Assembly (NCBI GenBank): GCA_946803715.1
Contig: CAMPET010000008.1
Location: 355,792-374,601, forward strand
Length of the DNA: 18,810 nt
Source: Beroe ovata
Taxonomy: Eukaryota > Ctenophora > Nuda > Beroida > Beroidae
Direction of reading: 5' to 3'
A program made the position numbers and the translations under genes. Positions within the stretch are counted from its first letter, which is position 1. The number at the start of each line of letters is the position of its first letter. The notes beneath the pieces were generated by a model. It searched no databases, was not told the origin of the DNA, and was given only the letters and a program-made list of their open reading frames with translations. This document shows, one piece after another, positions 1-8,154 of this stretch.

Positions 1-29
1 ACACACATACGCACACACACACACACACA
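1..29. repeat. (CA)n microsatellite
   Basis: An almost pure CA dinucleotide run begins at the window edge and ends just before a candidate splice acceptor at 63-64. It is probably intronic and may extend to the left of the window. Confidence 0.9.
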
Positions 30-64
30 TGTGACGAGACTTGCTCAGAGTCCACTAATTTCAG

Positions 65-181
65 AGTGGGAGGGAACCGGCAGTAATATGGTCGCTAGGC
101 AACCCTCTCACCAATCCACATCGAGTCGAGGGGACATGTGGAGTAGGACTGACCACAAGTATTGCTCGGGCACATTCTCAG
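65..181 (+). CDS. LRRK: Putative internal LRRK exon, Ser/Thr-rich linker (partial gene)
   Basis: This is a candidate 117-nt exon of the LRRK-family gene whose main exon lies at 2402-5058. It is preceded by an acceptor (CTAATTTCAG) and followed by a donor (CAG/GTAGTC). The frame is open throughout and encodes about 39 residues rich in Ser, Thr and Arg, including ARQPSHQSTSSRGDMWSR. Both ends are phase 1. The last G joins to the AG that starts the exon at 2011 to make a Glu codon (junction FS-E-RSFSS), so the frames agree across the splice. No domain is recognised; the composition suggests a flexible linker within or beside COR. The exon is inferred from splice signals and phase agreement only. 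An alternative is that this is chance and the exon upstream of 2011 lies elsewhere. The same frame stays open to 225, so the donor itself is unproven. Confidence 0.5.
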
Positions 182-281
182 GTAGTCACGCAAAATCACG
201 CACCAAAATTTACCTGAAGTTATGAAGCATAATTCTAATACGGTGACACCGGGTGAATGTTGAATAATTACTTGAACGATA

Positions 282-287
282 TTTAAT
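282..287 (-). terminator. Possible polyadenylation signal of the nested gene
   Basis: On the minus strand this reads ATTAAA, a common variant of AATAAA. It lies about 64 nt past the stop codon of the minus-strand gene at 351-1478. No canonical AATAAA was seen nearer. A single hexamer in AT-rich DNA is weak evidence. Confidence 0.35.
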
Positions 288-350
288 AATTCATAACATT
301 CTCCAAGTATAAGCTTATCTCACTACTTTCATGGTCATATTATGAGAGCT

Positions 351-1478
351 TTAAAACATGATACTTGCTGTAAGAAGATCTGCAAAATCAAATCCAAACT
401 CCGAGTCCAGGCTCTTTATACCCTCGTATATACGGGGGTAAAACCCCCCTTTCTCGCCGCCCCAAGAGTTGAGACGTTTCAGTGTGTTGGGTAAGAATGG
501 GTTCAAACTTGGCTTCACCATCATATACCTGAACATGATTGATCTGAATAGCGCACTGCCGGAATAGTGATTCTTGAGCGATCCGATTCCAAATCTGAGG
601 TTCCAAGTGTGGTTGTAACAACTCGCGTGGTCGACAGCGTGAACCACAATGTGGAAGAAGAACGGGTCGACGAGGGAAGGAGGAAGGTTCTCCTCGGAGA
701 CGGCAGTCTCTACGATGTTCCTACACTGTGCCAGGTACCTGATTATCGGCACGTGTCCACTTTCCATCAAGTGTGGTATCTGGTTGAGTATAGCCGGGTT
801 TTCACTCTCTCTCACCAAGCTCTCCCTGGTGATGTCCGTAGTGTAGACCCGGGTAACAAACCTGTGTACCCAAGGTTGCTCTGTTGCTGTCTGGAGGTTG
901 CTAACCGGACTGATAGGGAGCGTTGTCAGGGCCATGTGTAGTGGGACGCTCGTCCTAGTGGAGGGAGAGAATGTTTCCATGTTGTCATGATCCACTATGT
1001 ATTCTGTCAGACTGTTCGAGTACAGGTGAAACTTGGTGTGCAGACATGCTGTATGGTAGAAAAACAGTGTCTCCAGTATGGTCTCTCTGTTTGTAACCGT
1101 CTTCCCATCGATAATGAATTTCTCTATGGAGACGTTATTCCCTCCTTTGGTATAGAGCATTTTGATGTTGTTGATCTTCCGAAATGACCATGACTCCACC
1201 AGGCATTTTTCTACTGAGAATGTGAAGCTATCATGAGACTCAGCAGGAGTTAAACCCCCTTCAGTAGGTCTTATGAAGAGTGCCATTGTGGTATTTTCCA
1301 CATATTGGACAATATCGCTGTCTGTTGGGTCTTTCACACAGAATAAGAAGACAAATGCTGTGTGGATCAGCCCGAATAGCAGCTTCAGTATCATCCACGG
1401 TGTTTGGAAGAGCCTATTTTCAAGGAATATCCAACGGTACTTCACTTGATACTCGCAGTTTGTGATAGATGCTTCCAT
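351..1478 (-). CDS. Uncharacterised single-pass membrane protein, intronless, nested in LRRK intron
   Basis: An uninterrupted 375-residue reading frame. The ATG at 1478-1476 has an in-frame TGA three codons upstream and a strong initiation context (A at -3, G at +4), so it is likely the true start and the gene is complete. Residues about 27-48 form a hydrophobic segment (WMILKLLFGLIHTAFVFLF) with basic residues before it and acidic residues after it, fitting a signal-anchor (type II) protein whose C-terminal 320 residues face the lumen or outside. Sequons at N62, N115 and N289 fit that topology. Two histidine clusters stand out: H142, H147 and H151, and H276, H280, H284 and H290 (FHIVVHAVDHASCYNH). 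The spaced histidines could bind metal, which is inference only. I do not recognise the family. The gene lies wholly inside an inferred LRRK intron on the opposite strand, and being intronless it may be a retrogene. Confidence 0.75.
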   Translation of the reverse strand: MEASITNCEYQVKYRWIFLENRLFQTPWMILKLLFGLIHTAFVFLFCVKDPTDSDIVQYVENTTMALFIRPTEGGLTPAESHDSFTFSVEKCLVESWSFRKINNIKMLYTKGGNNVSIEKFIIDGKTVTNRETILETLFFYHTACLHTKFHLYSNSLTEYIVDHDNMETFSPSTRTSVPLHMALTTLPISPVSNLQTATEQPWVHRFVTRVYTTDITRESLVRESENPAILNQIPHLMESGHVPIIRYLAQCRNIVETAVSEENLPPSLVDPFFFHIVVHAVDHASCYNHTWNLRFGIGSLKNHYSGSALFRSIMFRYMMVKPSLNPFLPNTLKRLNSWGGEKGGFYPRIYEGIKSLDSEFGFDFADLLTASIMF

Positions 1479-1750
1479 CCTTCGTCAACTATGATAAATG
1501 ATGGTTTTACACAAGATACCCATGCCGTTTTAATTCGACAAAGGACGTCACTGTAGGAGAATTGGATCAAGAGCCTTTATTGTATTCACAAGGAAATTGA
1601 GTCTTAAAGCTAAGAACGGGAATCGAGAAATGGGATAACTGTTGTAGACACCATTGTCGCCAAGAGTAGAAGGGAATTCTATATAGAGGTGGCGAGTCCT
1701 CTTTGTTATTAACATCACGTGTTAACATCACGTGTATCTATATAGCTTGC
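1479..1750. promoter_or_regulatory. Likely promoter region of the nested gene; tandem E-boxes
   Basis: This stretch lies 5' of the minus-strand gene. It holds a perfect tandem duplication of 13 bp (TTAACATCACGTG at 1709-1721 and 1722-1734), each copy with a palindromic E-box CACGTG, which is the binding site of bHLH factors of the MYC/USF/MITF type. Minus-strand TATATAG lies near 1679-1686, where a start about 30 bp downstream would give a 5' UTR of roughly 170 nt. A second TATATAG on the + strand lies at about 1739-1745. Function is inferred from position only. Confidence 0.35.
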
Positions 1751-2010
1751 GTGGGTGGAAAAGTTTGTGTCGCGTAATTGTGATCAAGATTAGATCACAT
1801 ACACCTCATTAAAAGTGTTAACTTTTTTGTTATATTTGACCACATAACTCGATGTGCCCTTCCAAGAACTTTTTATTCGCGGAAAGTATGATATCTTGTT
1901 TTACGGCTATTCTAACACGCTCTCGTTGAACGGGTAACAAAAGGATGGTTGAACCTTAATGAGGTTTCTCAATAGAACTATGATAATTGACCATTATTAA
2001 CTTGTTTCAG

Positions 2011-2283
2011 AGCGGAGTTTCAGTTCACAAACAAGCTCGGATTACGGCGCGAGTTCCACCATTGATGAGGAGCCATGTTACCATGACAACTCAGTTGAAA
2101 CAGGAACAAATGGGTTGTTGAATACCCTCTCACAGTTGTCTACCACGGAAGAAGTGAACCGAGATATGACACCACCAGACAGGGCTGTGACACCGCTGAA
2201 CGATTGTGCTGATACCAGTTTACAACACAAGAAGTCCGTTGGCAGCTTGTCACTCAATGTAGACGATATATTGCTCGATGAAG
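2011..2283 (+). CDS. LRRK: LRRK exon, Ser/Thr/Asp-rich linker (partial gene)
   Basis: A 273-nt exon (91 codons) bounded by a TTGTTTCAG acceptor and a GAAG/GTTTGT donor. It is open in the frame that continues into the next exon. The split codon G/AC gives Asp, reading ...LLDE-D-VEGYNDKNE. The protein starts RSFSSQTSSDYG and ends SLSLNVDDILLDE. It is rich in Ser, Thr, Asp and Asn, has proline-directed sites (MTPPDRAVTPL) and no recognised fold, so it looks like a disordered, phosphorylatable linker before the end of COR-B. The reading frame hits a TGA soon after the donor (2295-2297), which supports splicing there. Phase 1 at both ends means the exon could be skipped without a frameshift. Confidence 0.75.
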
Positions 2284-2401
2284 GTTTGTCCTCTTGACAC
2301 TTTTATTTGACCATAATATCTTGACAGCACCTCGGTTTTACACGGATAGACACTATTATTTTGATGTGTCCATATTGACACCACTTATTGTCATCCGACA
2401 G
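2284..2401 (+). other. Short LRRK intron (118 nt)
   Basis: Bounded by GTTTGT and ATCCGACAG. The reading frame from the upstream exon stops inside it, while the splice restores one continuous frame (phase 1). The size is typical of compact invertebrate introns. Confidence 0.75.
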
Positions 2402-5058
2402 ACGTGGAGGGATACAATGACAAGAACGAGGAGTTAGTGCTCGATGACAACCCTGCCCGGTACGACCTCCTCAAGGAAGAATATCTCAAAGTGTGGAGGA
2501 GAGGGCTCTCATTCTCCCATCCCAACCTCCACCTCTTCATTCTCCCACACAGTGAACCAGATCAGGAGGGCGTGGTCTGTGTGGTGTCACGTGGGTACAT
2601 GGGACGCCGCGCACTCTGCCACATCATTGACACCATCAGTACCCTGGTGGAGGACTGGTATCCCGGTCTGACATCCGGCTTCTCTGAGAACAACCTCTCC
2701 CAGAAAATACCCTGTCCTGACTGTCACGTACACACTTTCTCCTATGATGACTGTCTGCAAGTTATCACTGACAGTGACGCTATCGTCTGTCCCAATCACC
2801 CGGACACACCTGTCAAATTGGACGTTCTCATTCCAGACATATTCCTGTCCGATCTTGACTCTAGTAATATTGTAAACTCGGCTCACGTACACTTCACGGA
2901 AACGGCTGAGTCCAGGTTGGGGGGAGGCGCATTTGGGAGTGTGTACAAGGGCACATTCAGAGGCACAACGGTGGCAGTGAAAACCTTCAACAGTTTCCCC
3001 ATGAAACCCGAGGCACCGTACCTTGAACTGAGACGTGAGGTGAACGTGTTGAAGAGGATGAGTAACGTGTGTGTTGTCAAGATGGTGGCAGTATCCCTCC
3101 GTCCTCACCAGTGTCTTGTCATCGAGTATGCCCCTCACTCCGACCTCGAACATAACCTGACCAGCGCTGCGCCTCTTCCCCGGATATTCCTCTACAAGAC
3201 GCTCCACCAGACCGCGTGTGCTCTTGCATACCTTCACAAACACAAGATCATTTACCGGGACATAAAACCGTCAAACATCCTTGTGTTTTCGCTAGACGTG
3301 TGCGTATCTCCCAATGTAAAGCTATCTGACTACGGTATAGCGGGTGAAGTGAGTGGGGGAGGGGTGAAGGGATTCCATGGGACCCCAGGGTTCCAGGCTC
3401 CCGAAATGTTGGTATACCAGGGCACAGAGGAGTACACAGAAGCAGTTGACGTGTATTCTTTTGCATTCCTTGTGTACGAGGGAATGTGCAGGAAGAAGGC
3501 GTACTCTGGACAGCACAGGTTTGATATCAACAGGAATGTTATCGCCAATGTGAGACCTGATGGGTACAAATCTATAAGAATGACACGGTTTGGGATGCGG
3601 AACCTCAAGAAACTGATGGAGGAATGCTGGGTGCAGGACCCACTACTCAGACCCAAGATGAAGCACGTTGGTAAGATGTTGTCCCACATTGGGTACCAGA
3701 TGTTCATGGGTCACACGATGCCACCCAATGCCATAATGGCACGTGCCACATGCGCAGCTTTCAGCTCCCACACCCAGACACTATGGATAGGTTGCTCGGA
3801 GAATCGCACGTGCAAAGTAATGCTTATGGGTGGTAGCTCTCTGGATGTTGCCATGTTGCATGATGCTGATTTGGAGCGTGGGAATGCCACTATCAAGGAC
3901 ATAGCCCAGTACAAGGACAGGATGCTTGTTCTCCTGGCTGCAAGCACGGAGACCATCCTATTCAGGTATTCCAATGATGAATGGGACGCCCCTGACTTGG
4001 AAACACTGTCAGACTCACTGAGCTATGGTAACCGTCACCAACATTCACAAACATGTATCTTGGGAGGTGACACGTTCTTCTTTGTTGGACATTGCCATGG
4101 TTTCATAACTCGTGCCATGGTGACTGGACTGAAGGAAACAACGATGCAGTTCAAACTCCCTGTAGATGAAGACGTGATACGGATACTGGAGTATCGGTCA
4201 AGGAAACCTGTCACGGCCAGACCGGCTGAGCAGGTTTCACTGACCAACAAACTGATGAACTTAACTACACATTCGGAGGAATTGCCTGTCATTGAGCTCG
4301 TGGCCATGACTCGTAATGATTTATTCATCGTGACGTCAGATTTTAACTCGGTCAAACAGCACACCTTTACCTCCGATCTGGAGAGCGACATTCAGGCAGT
4401 AATCTCACGACACAAGCTGTTCAGTACGGCAGTTGGGACTTCCTTTGTCCAGGTTTTTGACCTGAGGAGGGGACGTCCCTCGCAATTCGGTATCGAGCTA
4501 TCCTCCCTACACGACCGACTAGACTACGGTGATCTGCGGTGTCTGTGTATCGCAGCAACACGGGATGTCCTGTGGATAGGGACCGATGCTGGGGCAGTGC
4601 TGCTCTTCTCTACTCACAAGGAGCACCAATTCCTATCGTTTATCCGGCCGTGTGTGGGCGATATTCTCACCATCGTACCGTACCACCCTGGTGACAACCT
4701 GATGGGTACCACCTCACAACCTGGTAGTCCTGTCTCCGACTTCTCATCTCCCGACTCACTGAGGTCACGTGAGAGTCCACGACGACTCACGCACTCCCGG
4801 ACGATAAACCTCACCCAGGGACTGAGGATCCCGTCCGAAAACAAGAACGATCGGTACAACCCTGACTACAGGGCGGGAGTGTTCGTGTGTGTGTGCGGGT
4901 TGGGCAGGTTTGCCGATCCGGGACACACACTGTCCGATACTCCTCAGAGTCGTCAGGGAGACACTCCTGATGGGTTGTTTGCCATTGTGCTGGAGGAGCC
5001 ACCACTCGCACATATTGTGTACTCTAATAGTCTATACGTGGCGGGCGGACTTCTCTGA
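2402..5058 (+). CDS. LRRK: LRRK/ROCO protein kinase, last exon: COR-B end, kinase and WD40-like domains
   Basis: The last coding exon gives 884 residues after the split codon (numbering from the Val codon at 2404) and ends with TGA. Residues 1-160 match the end of COR-B, with GRRALCHIIDTISTLVEDWY and a knuckle C104-P-D-C107 ... C129-P-N-H132. Residues about 165-430 are a Ser/Thr kinase. Visible parts are the glycine loop GGGAFGS (173-179), VAVK with the ATP lysine K193, the probable helix-C E212, gatekeeper I240, catalytic YRDIKPSN (D286), DYG in place of DFG (309-311), GTPGFQAPE (E334) and R416 near the end of the domain. Residues about 440-884 resemble the LRRK WD40 domain, with LWIGC at 460 and LWIGT at 723. 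DYG, GTPGFxAPE and the WIG repeats are LRRK hallmarks. The CPxC...CPxHP part is closest to LRRK1, while YRD is like LRRK2. All catalytic residues are intact, so an active kinase is expected. LRR and ROC domains lie outside the window. Confidence 0.93.
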
Positions 5059-5580
5059 CATGTGTCAAAGTGTGAATATGCCGACCAATGACCATGACCA
5101 CTTCCTTTCAAACTATGATTTGATTGTTATTCATTAATTTTAACCTAATTTAACCTAATTTAAATTGATTCAAATCAAATTGTAGATCATTGACTGATGT
5201 ATCTTACTGTTGATCATAAGAGTATGATTTTGTTTCTATTTCAATTGAACTTGAAGGCGCCATAACACACGCGACAGGTTTTAATTTTATTTTAATTCAA
5301 ATCTTTCATTCTGATTGTTTTCACCCGAATTCATCGATTGAACATCAACCATAGATATCAAACCACAGATATTAAATTTATATATTTATGATTATAATCA
5401 TTGGATTTTTAGCTTTGAATGTTTAGATTTCAATTTGAATATGTACACATTGACCGTATCGGCGTATCGACTGTACGAAGTAGCATTTTGCTTGTTTGAT
5501 GTGAATTGTGTAACCGTATTTTGATTGTTTTTATTTGAAAATTCATTTTTTTATTCGATAATTCATTGTTCGTATCACGG
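5059..5580 (+). other. LRRK 3' UTR and AT-rich flank
   Basis: AT-rich DNA with no coding signal follows the LRRK stop. It contains a perfect 10-bp tandem pair (TAACCTAATT at 5141-5160). The only polyadenylation-like hexamer I see is ATTAAA at 5371-5376, so the 3' UTR may end about 330 nt after the stop. No canonical AATAAA was found in this stretch. Confidence 0.4.
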
Positions 5581-5740
5581 ACGGGTCATCGGGGTTCAGG
5601 AAAAGAATGAAAGGTGAAACGCGCAACCATGTGGGCCAGGGCGCAGCGTTCTTACTCAATTACGCTGCGCGTGAAATTTTACAGTCCCAGGCCACGCAGC
5701 GCACCATGAGGCACGACGTGCGCGGCAAATTTTGACATGA
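5581..5740. other. CpG-rich patch with inverted repeat
   Basis: A GC- and CpG-rich patch in AT-rich surroundings. GCGCAGCGT (5641-5649) and ACGCTGCGC (5662-5670) form a perfect 9-bp inverted repeat with a 12-nt loop. A third related copy (ACGCAGCGC, 5694-5702) and GACGTGCGCGG follow. It could be a regulatory island, a structured RNA or a mobile-element remnant. No coding frame is evident. Confidence 0.45.
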
Positions 5741-6875
5741 TTTTGTGTTCGCGTGTTCCTGATAAGTCAATAGCTGCAGTGAACCCGCCAATTTCATTCT
5801 CGAATCACAATATGTTTATCAGACGACACTAATAATTGTTGTTTCTTAAAAGGAGGCAGTTCTTAGTTCTACATCCGTTCTAATGTATAACTATTCCTCA
5901 GTTTTTCCTACCTCGTGAAATGCTCCCTCATGTCATTCCTCAGGAATCAAATGACTCGTGAGAGTTATTTTACCGCTGCTAGAAACGCCTTCGGACTCGC
6001 CGTGAAATAATATTCCCTCAATGATTCGCAAATACAGGACGAATTTCATATCCTCATATCTCATACAATAGATTAGCATAACTCGCCGTATATACACACA
6101 CACGGTGAAATTCAAATGTACACTGTACAGTCGTTAGTATTTGGCTCTATGAGGAGGCTAGTGTTTAACACGTGACTATCTCGTGTACAACAGAGAGGAG
6201 TGGTTTTGGCACGGATTCCTATATCATACTGATGATACGTGCATCATACAAGTGATACAACATTTACAGAGAATTGTCATGAGAATTGGTACTGTTGTAC
6301 AGCTTCGTAAATCTTATTTTATGAACAATGAACAATGATGTAACAGAACTTGATAATTGAGACCTGTAATGATTAGCTTATTGGTGGTGATGCGATTTTA
6401 TGTACACGAGAAACCTGTTAAATTCCCAAAAATAACCTTTATTTGTTATCTAAAATGTTTTAATGGTATTGAATTGGGGTAAGACCAATAATTGAATAAT
6501 TATGCAACAAATTATGGAGTTCATTATGGTAAATAAGGGTGGAATTAGATTCAATGGACCATCACTATGATTACAAAACACCTACTAAGCTGCAACAAAA
6601 CAAGTCTAGAATTACATGAGGGTGACAAAGCGAATTACAAACAATAAGTACTATAGTAGAGAACGAACAGTTTGATGAACATAGAAGAGAGAAGAGACTG
6701 CCATGAGACAGGAGAAGTATAGGCAGACAGAAACATACCTACAAGAGACAATATCGAGCTGTGGAAGACAGCGTGTTTCCTAACCGACTTGTATGTTATA
6801 AAGACAGACAGTGGATTATAGGACTACAACTAAACAGTGAACGTAAATAGCAGTTAGACAGAAGTCAACAAGAAA
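5741..6875. other. Non-coding AT-rich DNA
   Basis: No coding frame, RNA gene or clear repeat was seen. Only short chance open frames occur, and none has recognisable protein features. Near 6830-6875 the sequence becomes purine-rich, with CAACAA and AGAC runs leading into the minisatellite. Confidence 0.5.
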
Positions 6876-7131
6876 TGCCAGAACAAAAAATGCTAGAAAC
6901 AACAAATGCTAGAAACAACAATGCTAGAAACAACAAATGCCAGAGACAACAAATGCCAGAACAACAAATGCCAGAGACAACAAATGCTAGAACAACAAAT
7001 GCAAGAACAACAAANCAATGCAAAACCTACAAATGCCATAGACAACAAATGCCAGAACAACAAATGCCAGAGACAACAAATGCCACAGACAACAAATGCC
7101 AGAACAACAAATGCCAGAACAACAATGCTAG
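6876..7131. repeat. Minisatellite, 15-16 bp unit
   Basis: A tandem array of variants of ACAACAAATGCCAGA, sometimes with an extra G, giving about 16-17 units. Variants include CTAGA, CCATAGA, CCACAGA and CAAGA in place of CCAGA. A single N at 7015 interrupts it, so the true length is uncertain. Open frames through the array (repeated Met-Pro-Glu-Gln-Gln) follow from the repeat and are not taken as genes. Confidence 0.9.
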
Positions 7132-7595
7132 AACCAGGTACTGAAGGGAGACACTGATGCAGGGTGAGGAGACACTGATGTAGGGATTTGCAGCGGGCTG
7201 CAACAGGAGAGAGCGGTATTCACTGCATGATTGTTGCTGTTGCCAGCTGCTGCAACCGCATGAGAGTGATATGTGCTTGACAACACACCGCCCTTATTAG
7301 GCACAGATGAATAATATGCATGCCAAACGACGACATCTTCATAATATTGAGTAGGTATATAATATGATATCATACAACACAATATGTAACCACTTATCAT
7401 AGTAAACAAGAACTCATCCCTGCCAAATTCCCGGCAAAGTAACATGGAATGACAGATAATACCGTGGATTTCCCATCCAATTTCCAACCTGTGTTCACAC
7501 ACATCCAATTGTTCTGTAGTTGGTTGACACATTTGGATCACACGAGTGTGATACATTAAGTACGAGAAAGCGTAGCACGTCATGGTACTTATCAC
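7128..7595 (-). CDS. Doubtful 155-residue open frame
   Basis: A minus-strand open frame of 155 codons, unusually long for this AT-rich region. The middle has a hydrophobic stretch (LFTMISGYILCCMISYYIP) that could span a membrane. The C-terminal part is Ser/Pro/His-rich and runs over the 21-bp duplication and into the minisatellite edge. I recognise no domain, and a frame of this size can occur by chance in 13 kb of non-coding DNA. It is listed because it cannot be excluded as an exon. Confidence 0.15.
   Translation of the reverse strand: MISTMTCYAFSYLMYHTRVIQMCQPTTEQLDVCEHRLEIGWEIHGIICHSMLLCREFGRDEFLFTMISGYILCCMISYYIPTQYYEDVVVWHAYYSSVPNKGGVLSSTYHSHAVAAAGNSNNHAVNTALSCCSPLQIPTSVSPHPASVSPFSTWF
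7147..7185. repeat. 21-bp period tandem duplication
   Basis: GGAGACACTGATGCAGGG (7147-7164) recurs as GGAGACACTGATGTAGGG (7168-7185), differing at one base. It directly follows the minisatellite. Confidence 0.8.
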
Positions 7596-7840
7596 GGATA
7601 TGATATATAAATACTATATAGTTAACATTTTGGCGCAATAAGTTACAAAGTTGACTGCTTGAGTGATGAGCATACAGAATGCTATGATGATTGGCTTATA
7701 TATCTCTCTCGCTACAACACTCCCTCCCTTTGCAAACAGATGATACATACTGCAGCTGGAACATTGTAGCGTATATGGTAACACCTTGTAGTATAATATT
7801 ATGTGACTTAACCCTTAAACCGTTGTGGTCTGAAAATCTT
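7596..7840. other. Non-coding spacer
   Basis: AT-rich DNA between the doubtful frame and the motif cluster. I see no coding or structural signal here. Confidence 0.4.
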
Positions 7841-8154
7841 GCCCGCAAAATTTTCAAGCTCCTGTAACTTTTTTATTTTGCAATGAATCCACCCAGAATT
7901 TTTAATAGCTGTTCATAGTACAGAGATATGCATCTGAATAAATCGACAGCACTCGGGGAGCCTCATAGCGCCGATGAAAATTCGCCAAAAAATGCGGGCA
8001 AAAAAATAGCCACACCATGTCACAAAATTGAGGGCAAATATGACCGTGGGGCATATCTACCCGTGGGGCATATCTACCCGACCATAATTCTACTCGAGTG
8101 TGAGTGGCATTTATGCCCTCATGGGCAAATTCACCCTTAGGGTGTTTTTGCCCG
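7841..8154. repeat. GGGCA...ACCC motif cluster with hairpins
   Basis: About seven variants of a GGGCA-AT-rich-ACCC motif occur in both orientations. GTGGGGCATATCTACCC is perfectly duplicated (8046-8062 and 8063-8079). GGGCAAATTCACCC (8123-8136) and GGGTGTTTTTGCCC (8140-8153) are inverted copies with 12 of 14 bases pairing around a TTA loop. GGCAT/ATGCC (8106-8117) is a further small hairpin. Other copies are GCCCGCAAAATTTT (7841), CGGGCAAAAAA (7995) and AGGGCAAATATGACC (8031). A 144-codon minus-strand frame (7902-8336) runs through the cluster and beyond, but it looks repeat-driven and is not called as a gene. Confidence 0.6.

Larger units (their letters stand above)
182..2010 (+). other. Large LRRK intron hosting an antisense gene
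   Basis: This inferred 1829-nt intron has a GTAGTC donor and a TTATTAACTTGTTTCAG acceptor region; the TTATTAAC resembles a branch point and is followed by pyrimidines. It contains the whole minus-strand gene at 351-1478, that gene's possible polyadenylation signal at 282-287 and its likely promoter region (1479-1750). No + strand coding stretch of note is seen from 1479 to 2010. Confidence 0.5.

Noticed and set aside
567-941. 124-codon + strand open frame
   Set aside because: It is antisense to the nested 375-residue gene, and its translation has no recognisable features.
2587-3243. 218-codon minus-strand open frame
   Set aside because: It lies opposite the kinase exon, which is clearly coding on the + strand. 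It is a shadow frame with no family features.
5933-6115. 60-codon minus-strand frame
   Set aside because: It is short, featureless and without a promoter or homology signal.
6876-7131. CRISPR-like array
   Set aside because: The 15-16 bp units follow directly on each other with no unique spacers, and the context is an animal genome.
6875-7157. Two overlapping + strand frames of 83-89 codons with Gln/Met/Pro repeats
   Set aside because: They are produced entirely by the minisatellite and cross an N.
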